64,000 nucleotides of DNA from Flavobacteriales bacterium (GCA_027491075.1 JAIXWX010000002.1:1-64000), one strand, 5' to 3'. Shown: positions 8,244 through 18,291, numbered from the stretch's first letter. A program made the numbers and translations. Notes: generated by a model not told the origin, from the letters alone.

Positions 8244-9167
8244 TTATCTATAAATCAACTTTTGGAAGTTGTGAGTTCCATCTTCAAACTCCACCACCAC
8301 CATATAAATTCCTGGAGCAACCTCTGGTAGCTCAACAGAAATATAGCTTCCATTAATGAACTCTCTTTCACGCACCACTTGACCGCTTCCACTGATCACA
8401 ACAAAAGACGTCATCTGCTTTGAAGATTTCACTGCAAATTCACCTCTAGAGATAGGGTTAGGGAAAACAGAGAACGCGCTTCTGATTTCTTCTTTCACAC
8501 CAATTGTCAAATGGCAAGCACATCTATGAAAGCCGAGTGAATCAAACGTGTTGTTGGGCAAGCTGTCCCACTGTAGAGAAGGGTCAAATACTACAGGACT
8601 CATGGTTACACCTTGCAACACAGAAGGTTTGCGGATAAGCGTATTGTCTTCCGTCCACCAAGAAGTATTGGGGTCACCAGGAACGGACCATCCACCCCCT
8701 GGGTCTTCAGCGGTTTTACCAATCATATCCACAAGCGTTTGTTGTGCTCCCGTTCCTTTTGTAAGATAGAACGCGTCATCACCATTAAAATAAAAGGGAG
8801 AATTGGTCTCAATGTAAGTTGGGTTTACAAAAGTATCCGCCGCTGCTTCGAGCGCTGCATCGATGGGTGCTTCCAAACCAGTTCCATCAGGATTGCGTTT
8901 GTCCAAAGCGAAAACACGCACATCTCCAGGTTGAATGATTCCTGTTATGGGCATTAGCATTGGAATTCCATTACCGTTTCTTTCGCGTCCAAATTGATAG
9001 TTTCCTAAACCCAAGTCAATAGGAGCATCCGATGCATTATAGAGCTCAATGGCTTTATTGTTCGAAGACGCCTCGACATATTCGGAGATAATGATATCCC
9101 CACAGTCTTGGGCAGACAAGGACAGCGCGAGTGCAAAAGCGGCTGAAGTAAGTAGAATTGTTTTCAT
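8244..9167 (-). CDS. Secreted lamin-tail-domain protein with T9SS type A sorting domain
   Basis: ATG at 9167 gives MKTILLTSAAFALALSLSAQ, a good signal peptide; an 18-codon upstream extension looks spurious. The 307-residue protein has a lamin-tail domain (IIISEYVEASSNNKAIELYNAS ... IDLGLGNYQF, about 22-160). This Ig-like fold is frequent in secreted bacterial proteins linked to nucleases and phosphatases. The C-terminus is a T9SS type A domain (FSVFPNPISRGEF ... GIYMVVVEFEDG), so the protein should reach the cell surface or medium. No enzymatic motif is seen. The context with endonuclease I suggests binding of nucleic acid or the cell surface, which is inference. Confidence 0.88.
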   Translation of the reverse strand: MKTILLTSAAFALALSLSAQDCGDIIISEYVEASSNNKAIELYNASDAPIDLGLGNYQFGRERNGNGIPMLMPITGIIQPGDVRVFALDKRNPDGTGLEAPIDAALEAAADTFVNPTYIETNSPFYFNGDDAFYLTKGTGAQQTLVDMIGKTAEDPGGGWSVPGDPNTSWWTEDNTLIRKPSVLQGVTMSPVVFDPSLQWDSLPNNTFDSLGFHRCACHLTIGVKEEIRSAFSVFPNPISRGEFAVKSSKQMTSFVVISGSGQVVREREFINGSYISVELPEVAPGIYMVVVEFEDGTHNFQKLIYR

Positions 9168-9190
9168 TATGAAATTATTATAATGGCAGA

Positions 9191-9198
9191 CAAAGGTA
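9191..9198 (-). promoter_or_regulatory. Putative -7 element (TACCTTTG) for the lamin-tail gene
   Basis: Read on the minus strand this is TACCTTTG, an exact TAnnTTTG Bacteroidota -7 element, 23 bp upstream of the ATG at 9167. No good TTTG -33 element was found at the usual distance. Confidence 0.3.
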
Positions 9199-9450
9199 TA
9201 TACAGAACTCAGATATACCATGTTCTGACTTAAACTATACTTAGTCTTTTTGTTATGGGTACTTTATCATTTATGATTTGAGTAAAGAAAACCTGAAGAA
9301 ACGGGCGATTTGCACATGTTTTCAACAATTTTTAGTATATTTCGGCCATAAATTTGGGCATCGTGCGACCTTTCGGGGTCATGTGATGTCTTTGATTATG
9401 AAACCTTAGCACACAAGAGCCCAGCTCTAAGAAAAAGCCACAATACGAGA

Positions 9451-12400
9451 ATGAAAGTTTTACGCCTTCTTTCAGTAGTTATCCTGTTGTTGATTGCCCA
9501 TAGTACCTACGCAACCCAAGTATTGGGAGGTCACATTTCCTGGCAATGTTTGGGAGGGAATCAATACCAAATCACCTTTGTTCAATATAAGGATTGCTTT
9601 GGAGCTACCCCTGCCATGCCTACGGAGAACGTATCCTTGTTTCCTACAGGATGCGGGGCACTGCCTTTTTCACTCATTCTGACCTTTCAAAGCCAAACAG
9701 AGATATCAGAACTTTGCCCCAGTGAGTTGGCCAATAGCACTTGTGTAAATTATTTCAACCCATTGGATCCAGGAGGGCTCATCCCCGGAGTGGTGAGAGT
9801 GGTGTATTCTGGTGTCGCCACCTTAGATCCTGGCTGCACATACAAAATAGTTTGGAACGAAAACAACTGGAATTATTTTTCAAATATCAACTCCTCTACA
9901 CAACCCGACGCATACATTTATTCTACTATCAACACTGCGAGTTGTACTTCATCGCCTACCATAACCTCTACTGGGGCACCCTACGAGTGCGCCAACAATG
10001 GTACACTTACTAACCCAATCACCCTTGGAAACATCGGAGGAAATAGTGTAGCCTATAGCTTGGTGACCCCCCAAACCACTTCTGGTAGCGCAGCTTTCAA
10101 CACGGATGTTCCTGGATATGTGGCATTGCCGGGATTGGCAATAAACCCAACAACGGGCGCGCTTTCCTTTAACTCAGCGGGCGTAACGCCTGGGTTCTAT
10201 GTGGTCGGTATTCAAATGACCATTACCAATGGCGGAAATCCAGTTGGAACAATTTACGAAAACATGACGGTAGTCATTCGTGACTGTACATCAACCCCTA
10301 CTACTTTTTCCAATCCTGACGTTCAAAGCATTGACTTTGGTATATCTGAAGGGCCTGCTATCATTGGCGTTTGCGTTGGTGACTCCTTAAAGTTCTCCGT
10401 AGTTGCTAGCAATACAAATCCAACTCGAGGAATCACTCTCTCTGAAGTTCATCCTGCTATATTGAATTCTGGTAACCCCGTATTTTCTCAAGTAGGAATT
10501 AACCCTGCTACCGGAACTTTCGCCATGCTCACCTCTACCGCCATGGTAGGTACGCATGTCATTACATTCAACGCCATTGACGACGCCTGTAATTTGCCTG
10601 GAACAGACCAAATACAAGTTACAGTAAACATATATCCGAGCATTACCGTGTCGGTTACAGATACAATGGTTTGTTTGGGACAACCTGTTCCAATAACTGC
10701 CTCGGGAGGTGCAAGCTTTACTTGGTCCGTTCTCACGGGAGATACTTCACCTGGATTTGATGGGAATAGTGCAAACCAAATTTTAGAATCTATTTCTACA
10801 GATACTGAAGTCCAAGTAACATTGAATGGAGTTCCACCTCAATGTAATGCAACGGAAGTTATCGATATTGATATTGCCTTGCAAAGCGTGAATCTTGCAG
10901 TCACAGACGAAACGTGCGTTCAAAATGATGGGGCGATTGATTTGTCTGTCGTTGGTGGTACAGGTACATACACCTACCTATGGTCACACGGACCGATAAC
11001 GCAGGACGTCACTGGACTAGATGGAATTCAATACTGTGTCACTGTTACTGATCAAGGGGTAGCCGGTTGTTCGACCAACGTTTGCGCTACAGTTGGCACA
11101 ACACCCCCTCCAGGTGGCTCCATTAATATTGGTGGAACTGCTGCTGCAACTATTTGTGCAGGCTCCGCTGCAACTATTTCGTTTAACCTTACTGGACCTG
11201 GTCCGTGGGTTGTAAACGGCACCGGCGCAGGAATAGCTTGGCCACTCACCGTTGCCGCTATGCCTTTCTCTGTAAATGTGAATCCTGTAGTCAATACCAC
11301 CTATACGCTTACTTCCGTCGCATATCAGAACTTTCCTGCATGCGTAACGACTGTCAATAGCCCCGTTGCGGTAACTGTGCGTCCATTAGTAACCGGTACA
11401 TTCGCGCAAGCAGGCCCTATCTGTTCTGGTAGTTCGACGCCTCTTACAGTGAATATTTCACAGCCCGGAAACTTCAACGTGACTTGGGCAGCGAACCCCG
11501 CAGATCCAGCTTCTGCACCAAACTTACCTGCAAATCCGTGGTCAAACGGGCAAGTCTTGAATGGGGTGAATCCTACTGCCACAACAGTTTACAGCATTAC
11601 AGACGTTCAGTATACAACTGCACCGTTTTGTCCTAATCCACAAAACAATCAAATGACCGTCACGGTCAATGCACTTCCTACGGTGACTCTTACAGGAGCT
11701 ACTACTATATGTCTAGGAGGAAATACCAATCTTACCGCTACATTGACAGGCCAAGCGCCGTGGTCATTAAATGGTACTGGTGCTGGCACTACTTGGCCGA
11801 TCAATGGAATTAATACTTCGCCGAGAATTATCAATGTTACTCCAGCAGCTACCACCAATTACTGCATTACCAATATTACGGATGGCAATGGTTGTAGTGC
11901 TACCGTGAACGTTTGTCAAACGGTGACAGTGACCACCAACGCAACTCCCACTGTCAGTGTAGTCGCAACAACTGGGACCACCATTTGTGCAGGCACTTCT
12001 GTTACGTTTACTGCTACACCTACCAATGGTGGAGCTACTCCAACCTATCAATGGTTTATCAATCCTGGAAATATAGCAGTAGGAGGAAATTCACCTACCT
12101 TCACCACCACCGGATTAACCAACGGACAATCGGTTTCAGTAACCATGACATCCAGTTTAGCATGCGTTACGACACCTACTGCCAGCAGTGCTCCGATTGT
12201 TTTCACAGTGAATCCAGTAGTGGTGCCATCCGTCAACATTACTGCGAATCCTGCAGGAGCGATTTGTGCCGGCACCTCTGTGACTTTTACCGCAGCACCG
12301 AATAATGGCGGAATGGCTCCGACCTATCAATGGATATCTTCTGTATCTGGACCAATTCCTGGTGCAACCGGATCAACATTTACCTCTACCACGCTCGTTA

Positions 12401-15400
12401 ATGGAACAGGAATTTCTGTCCAAATGAGCAGTTCTGCTGCTTGTCCTAGTGTGGCTTCAGTGACAAGCAATGTTATAAATATGGTGGTGAATCCCATATT
12501 GGTACCTTCAGTTACGATTGCGGCAAATCCTACTGGTACTATTTGCCAAGGAACCAATGTCACGTTTACTGCCACTCCTGTCAACCCAGGCGCTGCACCC
12601 ACTTATCAATGGACTGTAAACGGCGTGAACGTTGGTACTGGAGCAACCTACTCCAGCACTGGTTTAAATGACAATGACATCGTACGCGTGTCCTTGACGA
12701 GCAATGCACTTTGCGCCAATCCTACCAATGTATTAAGCAATCAAATTACCATGGATGTGCTTCCATTAGTGACGCCAAGTGTTACAATCGCTGCATCTCC
12801 AGTTGGTCCGCTGTGTGCTGGACAAAACGCTACATTCACCGCTACTCCAGTAAATGGTGGCGCTGCTCCAACCTACACTTGGTTTGTGAACAATGTTGCA
12901 CAAGCTGGTTTTACTGGCAACACCTACACTGTAAATGCACCTGTAAACAATACCCAGGTTTCGGTTACTTTGAATTCCAATGCGCAATGCACCACAACGG
13001 CGACAGCAAATAGTTTAGCCTCCACAATCACGGTGAACCCACTTCCTACTGCCGTATTCGCGAGCGGAGGTTCGATCTGTCAAGGCCAAAGTTTCAATTC
13101 GCAAATCAATGTGACGGGAACGGGAAATATCACTTTGCAAATATTTAGCACAGCCAATGCAACGGTGCCTATAGCAACAACTACTGGAACGGCACCAACG
13201 ATTAATTTCAATCTCAACGCTGCAGGTAACTATTATATAGGAACCACAACAGACCAAAACTGTGTGAATAGTGCCGACTCTCCAACTGTCAATCTTGTCG
13301 TAAACAGTCTTCCTACTGCTGCGATTAGCGCAAATGCGGCAATATGTGCTGGACAAACTCACAATTTCAATTTGACGTTTACTGGAGCAGCACCTTTTAC
13401 CTACTCCGTTCAAACTCCGGCCGGGACTGTAAATCCGCCGGCATCGGCTACAACCACTACTACTTTTAATGCAGTATCCGCAAATCCTGGCAACTATAGT
13501 ATTACTACTGTAACCGATAACAATGGGTGCACGAGCGCCGCAGGATCTAGTGTTTCTACCCTTACAGTAAATCCGTTGCCTACAGCATTGCTAGACGGAG
13601 ACGCTACCATTTGTGCTGGACAGTCACATGATTTTGATATTGCCTTCACAGGAACATTGCCTTTCAATTATGTGCTCAACACTCCGACAAACCCCACATT
13701 AGCAATTGTACACAACGGTCCTGGAAACATCGATCTGTTCACCGCAACTGCTGCTGGTAACTATAGTGTAACTTCTGTTACCGATGGAAACGGTTGCATT
13801 TCAGCGACCGCTAGCCCAGTAAATGTGCTCACCGTTAATCCTCTGCCCACAGCAACATTTAGTGCGGATGCTACGGTTTGCTCTAATGATTGTCATGACT
13901 TTACCATTGCCTTAACTGGAACAGGTCCATGGGACTTTGATGTTACCACGCCTTCGGGTCCAGATGCAGGAAACACCCATACCTCACCTACTGCCAATTA
14001 CACCTATCAGGCCTGTGAAGAAGGTAACTTCTTTGTCACTACCATCACAGATGCAACTGGATGTATAAACAATACCGACAGCCCTATTGCAGCTGTGGAT
14101 TGGATTCCTCTTCCTACAGCCTCATGGGCCGTAACCGACACTTCATTCTGCAGCAATAGCTCCATTGATTTATTGGTAGACCTCACCGGTACTGGTCCCT
14201 TTGACATAACTGTCAATGGCGGTACTGTTTGGAACTCATTGACTCCACAATATGCAGAAACCATCAACTTACCTGGTACTTTTTGTATTGATGAAGTAAT
14301 GGATGCCACGGGATGCTCCAGCGTAATCAATGAATGTATTGATGTATTGGAGATTAACCTTCCATTGGTAGATGCAGGAGCCGATTTGAGTGTCTGTATT
14401 GGACTACCTATCCTTTTGGGAACCCTTGCGCAGCCTGGCCAAGAATATTTATGGGATGCGCCTGCAGGTATGCTGGCAGACGATACCAACGCTCAGGCTG
14501 TGGCAACGTACAATATCCCAGGCACCTATACTTTGACCCTTACCGCATTCAATCAGTATTGTCCTTTATCAGATCAAATGGATCTAACTGTAAATGCTTT
14601 GCCTACGGTAACTGTAGCCGCCGATGACGATGTTATTTGTTTTAACGGCAGTTCGATCCTAACAGCAAGTGGAGCTCTTAATTATGCGTGGACACTCTCT
14701 CCATCATTGACAGGACTTTTCACTGACAATCCTATCACCGTAAATCCACTTGTTACAGAAGTATTCGAGGTAACTGGAGAAGATGCAAATGGATGTATCA
14801 ATACTGCAACGATAGAAATTGTAGTCGGAACCGAGTTAATAGTTACAGAAACATTCCCTGCTGATATCTGCTTTGGTGCTTGCGATGGAACCATCGAGCT
14901 GGTGCCGAGCGGAAGTTTTGGCAACTATGTGCTCAACTGGACTACACCGCTTCCTGATTTGGATGACTACATCGAAGCCGAACTGTGCGCTGGCACTTAT
15001 ACCTACAGCGTTAGTGATATTGAGAACTGTGTTTATGATGGAAGCATTACCATAAATTCTCTTCCTCAAAACTACATCGAAGATGTAATCATTCTTCAAC
15101 CCGCGTGTTTCGGTGAAGCAACAGGTTCAATCACTGTTATCGACGATCTTGCTGTCGAATACAACATCACCGGTCCAGAGATTGAAACCAACACGACCGG
15201 TATATTCAATAATGTTCCAGCAGGAGCTTATAATATTTTAGTGACTGACAATTTAGGATGTCTTGGTGATACTTTGGTGACATTCAATAGCATCAATCCA
15301 GAAATTGTTTTGAATCCTGTGGCCTTCCCTACCCCATTTTGTTACGAAGCAATTGTGCCGTTCAGCACGACAGTAACGGGCGGCTCTGGAAACTTCAATG

Positions 15401-16629
15401 TATTTTGGAACAGTTGTCCTGAAGCTACAGGATGTTTAGAAGGCGTGAATAGCCCATTCAACTTTATCATCACGCAGGATACTACCCTTTACGTTTACGC
15501 CGAAGATCTAGGCGCTCCCGGTTGCTATAGTGATACATTGGGCGTATTTGCGTTCTTGAATCCCCCAATTGAGGTAAGTATATTAAATGGTGACTTGGAA
15601 GAGATTTGTCAAAACACCTGTATTGACTTGAGCGCAACCGTTTCTGGAGGAAGCAATACCTTAACCACTGCATGGTTTGAGGTTCCCAATCCTATTTCCT
15701 CTACACCGTTGGCCAACGGAACAGCGTTTACTGCTTGCCCGCTATCGACAACACAGTACTTCATTTATGCAGCAGACGGTTGTAATCCTCCTGCGTCCGA
15801 CACCATATCCATCACGGTATTCCCCGTTCCAGTAGTTTCATTTACTGTGGATACACTGCAAGGGTGCTTCCCTGTATTGGTAAATTTTGACAACACAACA
15901 GAACCCGCTGCTTTAATTCAAGATTGTCAATGGAACTTTGGAGATGGAAATACTTTGAGCAACTGTGGTATTGGCAGTTTCCCATATCTCTACTCGGATC
16001 TAGGACCATTTACACCCTCACTACAAATCACAACTGTAGATGACTGTATCGTTTCGGATACGCTTGACACACCAATCACTGTTTATGGATTTCCAGAAAT
16101 TGACTTCACCTATACACCAGAGGTGGTCAATACCTTAGAGAATACGGTAGAGTTTACCAATCTCACCGTTGCAGGCGATTACTTTGAATGGCGATTCTCA
16201 ACTTTCGATGTTTCTACGGAGTTCGAGCCGATATACACTTTCCCTGATATCGATGATGCCATTTATGATGTTTGTTTGATTTCTGGTAACGACTTTGGTT
16301 GTATAGATACTTTATGTCGACCAATTGTTATAGAAAGTGTTTTCCAGGTCTTTGTACCCAACGCATTCACACCCGATCAAGATGGAAGAAATGAAGTATT
16401 CTTACCAAAGATTCAAGGTGTGGAAGAAGGAACGTTCCAAATGTGGATTTACGATCGTTGGGGAACGCAAGTATTCTACACCAATGACCCTAAAATAGGG
16501 TGGACTGGTAATGTCAATGGTGGGGAATATTATGTTCATACCAACGTATTTACCTGGCGCATAGAAGCCAAGAGAATGTCAAACAGTAAGTTTGAGGTTC
16601 TGGAAGGTACCATCTTAATGCTGCGCTAG
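9451..16629 (+). CDS. Giant surface adhesin (2392 aa), Ig/PKD repeats, gliding-type (type B) C-terminal domain
   Basis: A signal peptide (LLSVVILLLIAHSTYA) is followed by a domain starting VLGGHISWQCLGGNQY, typical of the N-terminus of gliding-associated proteins (to about 280). Long arrays of Ig-like units follow. One family of about 95 residues is repeated around 830-1195 (ICAGTSVTFTATP, then PTYQW). A second family starts with LPTA and ICAGQ or similar (about 1195-1640). Two PKD-like domains (about 2130-2300, with WNFGDGN) precede the C-terminal gliding-associated domain (VFVPNAFTPDQDGRN ... IYDRWG, about 2300-2392). The latter directs export by the T9SS and attachment to the surface. Cysteines are abundant, so disulfide-stabilised repeats are likely. 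A sigma factor gene follows directly after the terminator. Confidence 0.92.
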   Translation: MKVLRLLSVVILLLIAHSTYATQVLGGHISWQCLGGNQYQITFVQYKDCFGATPAMPTENVSLFPTGCGALPFSLILTFQSQTEISELCPSELANSTCVNYFNPLDPGGLIPGVVRVVYSGVATLDPGCTYKIVWNENNWNYFSNINSSTQPDAYIYSTINTASCTSSPTITSTGAPYECANNGTLTNPITLGNIGGNSVAYSLVTPQTTSGSAAFNTDVPGYVALPGLAINPTTGALSFNSAGVTPGFYVVGIQMTITNGGNPVGTIYENMTVVIRDCTSTPTTFSNPDVQSIDFGISEGPAIIGVCVGDSLKFSVVASNTNPTRGITLSEVHPAILNSGNPVFSQVGINPATGTFAMLTSTAMVGTHVITFNAIDDACNLPGTDQIQVTVNIYPSITVSVTDTMVCLGQPVPITASGGASFTWSVLTGDTSPGFDGNSANQILESISTDTEVQVTLNGVPPQCNATEVIDIDIALQSVNLAVTDETCVQNDGAIDLSVVGGTGTYTYLWSHGPITQDVTGLDGIQYCVTVTDQGVAGCSTNVCATVGTTPPPGGSINIGGTAAATICAGSAATISFNLTGPGPWVVNGTGAGIAWPLTVAAMPFSVNVNPVVNTTYTLTSVAYQNFPACVTTVNSPVAVTVRPLVTGTFAQAGPICSGSSTPLTVNISQPGNFNVTWAANPADPASAPNLPANPWSNGQVLNGVNPTATTVYSITDVQYTTAPFCPNPQNNQMTVTVNALPTVTLTGATTICLGGNTNLTATLTGQAPWSLNGTGAGTTWPINGINTSPRIINVTPAATTNYCITNITDGNGCSATVNVCQTVTVTTNATPTVSVVATTGTTICAGTSVTFTATPTNGGATPTYQWFINPGNIAVGGNSPTFTTTGLTNGQSVSVTMTSSLACVTTPTASSAPIVFTVNPVVVPSVNITANPAGAICAGTSVTFTAAPNNGGMAPTYQWISSVSGPIPGATGSTFTSTTLVNGTGISVQMSSSAACPSVASVTSNVINMVVNPILVPSVTIAANPTGTICQGTNVTFTATPVNPGAAPTYQWTVNGVNVGTGATYSSTGLNDNDIVRVSLTSNALCANPTNVLSNQITMDVLPLVTPSVTIAASPVGPLCAGQNATFTATPVNGGAAPTYTWFVNNVAQAGFTGNTYTVNAPVNNTQVSVTLNSNAQCTTTATANSLASTITVNPLPTAVFASGGSICQGQSFNSQINVTGTGNITLQIFSTANATVPIATTTGTAPTINFNLNAAGNYYIGTTTDQNCVNSADSPTVNLVVNSLPTAAISANAAICAGQTHNFNLTFTGAAPFTYSVQTPAGTVNPPASATTTTTFNAVSANPGNYSITTVTDNNGCTSAAGSSVSTLTVNPLPTALLDGDATICAGQSHDFDIAFTGTLPFNYVLNTPTNPTLAIVHNGPGNIDLFTATAAGNYSVTSVTDGNGCISATASPVNVLTVNPLPTATFSADATVCSNDCHDFTIALTGTGPWDFDVTTPSGPDAGNTHTSPTANYTYQACEEGNFFVTTITDATGCINNTDSPIAAVDWIPLPTASWAVTDTSFCSNSSIDLLVDLTGTGPFDITVNGGTVWNSLTPQYAETINLPGTFCIDEVMDATGCSSVINECIDVLEINLPLVDAGADLSVCIGLPILLGTLAQPGQEYLWDAPAGMLADDTNAQAVATYNIPGTYTLTLTAFNQYCPLSDQMDLTVNALPTVTVAADDDVICFNGSSILTASGALNYAWTLSPSLTGLFTDNPITVNPLVTEVFEVTGEDANGCINTATIEIVVGTELIVTETFPADICFGACDGTIELVPSGSFGNYVLNWTTPLPDLDDYIEAELCAGTYTYSVSDIENCVYDGSITINSLPQNYIEDVIILQPACFGEATGSITVIDDLAVEYNITGPEIETNTTGIFNNVPAGAYNILVTDNLGCLGDTLVTFNSINPEIVLNPVAFPTPFCYEAIVPFSTTVTGGSGNFNVFWNSCPEATGCLEGVNSPFNFIITQDTTLYVYAEDLGAPGCYSDTLGVFAFLNPPIEVSILNGDLEEICQNTCIDLSATVSGGSNTLTTAWFEVPNPISSTPLANGTAFTACPLSTTQYFIYAADGCNPPASDTISITVFPVPVVSFTVDTLQGCFPVLVNFDNTTEPAALIQDCQWNFGDGNTLSNCGIGSFPYLYSDLGPFTPSLQITTVDDCIVSDTLDTPITVYGFPEIDFTYTPEVVNTLENTVEFTNLTVAGDYFEWRFSTFDVSTEFEPIYTFPDIDDAIYDVCLISGNDFGCIDTLCRPIVIESVFQVFVPNAFTPDQDGRNEVFLPKIQGVEEGTFQMWIYDRWGTQVFYTNDPKIGWTGNVNGGEYYVHTNVFTWRIEAKRMSNSKFEVLEGTILMLR

Positions 16630-16648
16630 AATTCTAAGCAAAATATAG

Positions 16649-16699
16649 GTCCGCCCATTGAGGATTTGAAAAAATCTGCAATGGGCGGACAACTTTTTT
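16649..16699 (+). terminator. Strong intrinsic terminator after the giant adhesin
   Basis: GTCCGCCCATTG (16649-16660) pairs perfectly with CAATGGGCGGAC (16679-16690), a 12-bp stem. A T7 run follows at 16693-16699. It separates the adhesin from the sigma factor gene. Confidence 0.85.
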
Positions 16700-16730
16700 A
16701 TCCCACCTTGCATCCCATCATTGTAATGAC

Positions 16731-17273
16731 ATGACAGATCAAGAATTGGCAACCGCTTGCATGCAAGGAAAAAGAGAAGCACAGAAGCTGCTTTTCGAGC
16801 GGTATGCAGGAAAGATGCTATCTGTCTGTAAACGATATTTTGACTCTGTTGAACAGGCCGAGGATGCTTTACAAGAAGGTTTTGTAAAAGTATTTGAGAA
16901 GTTGCATCAATGGAACGGATCAGGACCTTTGGGAGGTTGGATTCGAACTATAATGATCAACACTTCACTAACGCACATTCGATCAGAGAAAAAGTGGAGT
17001 GACACAGTAGAAATCAACGATGCAATTGAAGTGGATAGCGACGCTTTAAATGCACTTGAGAAAATGCAGGCTGACGATCTTCTTCTGTTAATAGAAAAAA
17101 TGCCAGCGGGATACCGCACGGTTTTCAATCTATTTGCAATTGAAGGATACGGACATAAAGAAATAGCGGAGTTGATGGGGATTTCCGAAAACACTTCTAA
17201 AACGCAATTTCTTAAGTCCAAAGAGTGGTTAAAGAAATCGCTTTTAGAATTAGAAAGAAAATTTGAGAGATAG
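16731..17273 (+). CDS. ECF-type RNA polymerase sigma factor
   Basis: The 180-residue protein has sigma-70 region 2 at about 10-85 (LLFERYAGKMLSVCKRYF, EDALQEGFVKVFEKL, GGWIRTIMINTSL) and region 4 at about 120-175 (MPAGYRTVFNLFAIEGYGHKEIAELM, then ISENTSKTQFLKSKEWLKK, a helix-turn-helix that reads the -35 element). Length and architecture are normal for ECF factors that lack region 3. The gene overlaps the next one by 11 nt. That gene has an anti-sigma-like N-terminus, so the two form a regulatory pair. The position between two giant type B adhesins suggests these as targets, which is inference. Confidence 0.93.
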   Translation: MTDQELATACMQGKREAQKLLFERYAGKMLSVCKRYFDSVEQAEDALQEGFVKVFEKLHQWNGSGPLGGWIRTIMINTSLTHIRSEKKWSDTVEINDAIEVDSDALNALEKMQADDLLLLIEKMPAGYRTVFNLFAIEGYGHKEIAELMGISENTSKTQFLKSKEWLKKSLLELERKFER

Positions 17274-18291
17274 AATAGACATAGAAGATTTAATCAAGAA
17301 GAAATTCGATAACCACGAGCTTCCTGTGAGGCCGGAGTTATGGGATTCTATTTCTTCACAGCTCCCCGCTTCGGCAAGCGGAGCGAGCGCTGTGATGGCA
17401 AAAGCAGGCGCTATCAAATGGATGGCGGCAGCTATTGCCATAGGGATTCTTTCTACTGGCATTTTTCTTCTAACTTCAGAAAAGAAAAAAGAGTCCCCCC
17501 AACCGTCACCTACTTCTTCAGATGCCATTGCTCCAGCACAGGATTCTTCTTTCGTAAGTTTTCAAGAAGCTCTAAAATCCGATCCAATTCCTTCTAAACA
17601 AGAACTTTCTCATTCTTCAATAGATAGTTTTCCTCCTATCTTACTTGATAGAATCGAAGAAAGTGAAGTTGTTTCGAAAACCAGTTATGAAAATGAGGTG
17701 AGCTCAGAAGACAAGTCTTCACCAGCAGAAAGTGCGAATGCAATGATGCTAGAAAACTATACTGAAAATCATCCAGAGCCAAAAATTCAGACAACACTGC
17801 TCGATAAAGAATCAATGCGCTATTTGTTTTTCTCAAATACCGCTCAAGCTAAGTCTTACGCTTGGTATATCGATGGAGAACTACATTCTAATGACTCTAA
17901 TTTCTCCTACGCTTTTCAAGAAGGAAAACACAAAATCGATCTTGTGGTGATCAATGAGAATAATAGTACTTCCACAACCCATATCGAGCTCGAAACCTAT
18001 CCCCCCATTTCTTATAACTTACCCAACGTGTTTTCTCCAGGCAACGATAGAAACAATGATGTTTTTGATGTAGCAGCGGGAATAAACAATGAGAAAGAGA
18101 TTATTCAGCTTACCATTTCGGATAAAAATGGAAAAGTAATTTTCCAATCTAAAGAGAATTTTATTTGGGACGGCCGTTTGCCTAGTGGAGAAATCGCTCC
18201 CTCTGCAGTTTACTCTTACATCATTCTCTTCGTCGACAAAAGAAATCAACCCCATTCAAAAGGTGGTATAATTCAATTGTTTCAAGAGTAA
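17263..18291 (+). CDS. Single-pass membrane protein: anti-sigma-like N-terminus plus PKD-like and gliding-type C-terminal domains
   Basis: It starts at TTG 17263, inside the sigma gene; no ATG fits until codon 45, which would remove the conserved start. The N-terminus (IDIEDLIKKKFDNHELPVRP, then ELWDSI) is the typical cytoplasmic head of proteins encoded beside Bacteroidota ECF factors. One transmembrane helix lies at about 48-71 (KWMAAAIAIGILSTGIFLL). A low-complexity Ser/Pro/Glu linker (about 75-180) leads to a PKD-like unit (190-245, AYAWYIDG-like) and a gliding-associated C-terminal domain (250-342, LPNVFSPGNDRNN ... GGIIQLFQE). There is no cleavable signal peptide. I infer an anti-sigma factor whose periplasmic part mimics a T9SS cargo tail, perhaps sensing the secretion machinery or its cargo. 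Confidence 0.75.
   Translation: MRDRIDIEDLIKKKFDNHELPVRPELWDSISSQLPASASGASAVMAKAGAIKWMAAAIAIGILSTGIFLLTSEKKKESPQPSPTSSDAIAPAQDSSFVSFQEALKSDPIPSKQELSHSSIDSFPPILLDRIEESEVVSKTSYENEVSSEDKSSPAESANAMMLENYTENHPEPKIQTTLLDKESMRYLFFSNTAQAKSYAWYIDGELHSNDSNFSYAFQEGKHKIDLVVINENNSTSTTHIELETYPPISYNLPNVFSPGNDRNNDVFDVAAGINNEKEIIQLTISDKNGKVIFQSKENFIWDGRLPSGEIAPSAVYSYIILFVDKRNQPHSKGGIIQLFQE

Noticed and set aside
9222-9450. Possible promoter (TTTG at 9309 with TATATTTC at 9336) for the giant adhesin
   Set aside because: The spacer is 23 nt and the -7 element has a mismatch, so it is too weak to list as a feature.
11940-13040. Repeat array considered as CRISPR
   Set aside because: The repeats are about 285 nt long, in frame and protein-coding, with no regular short spacers.
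14007-14489. A 160-codon minus-strand open frame inside the giant adhesin
   Set aside because: It is a shadow of the repetitive Ig-like coding sequence and the main frame is continuous and domain-bearing.
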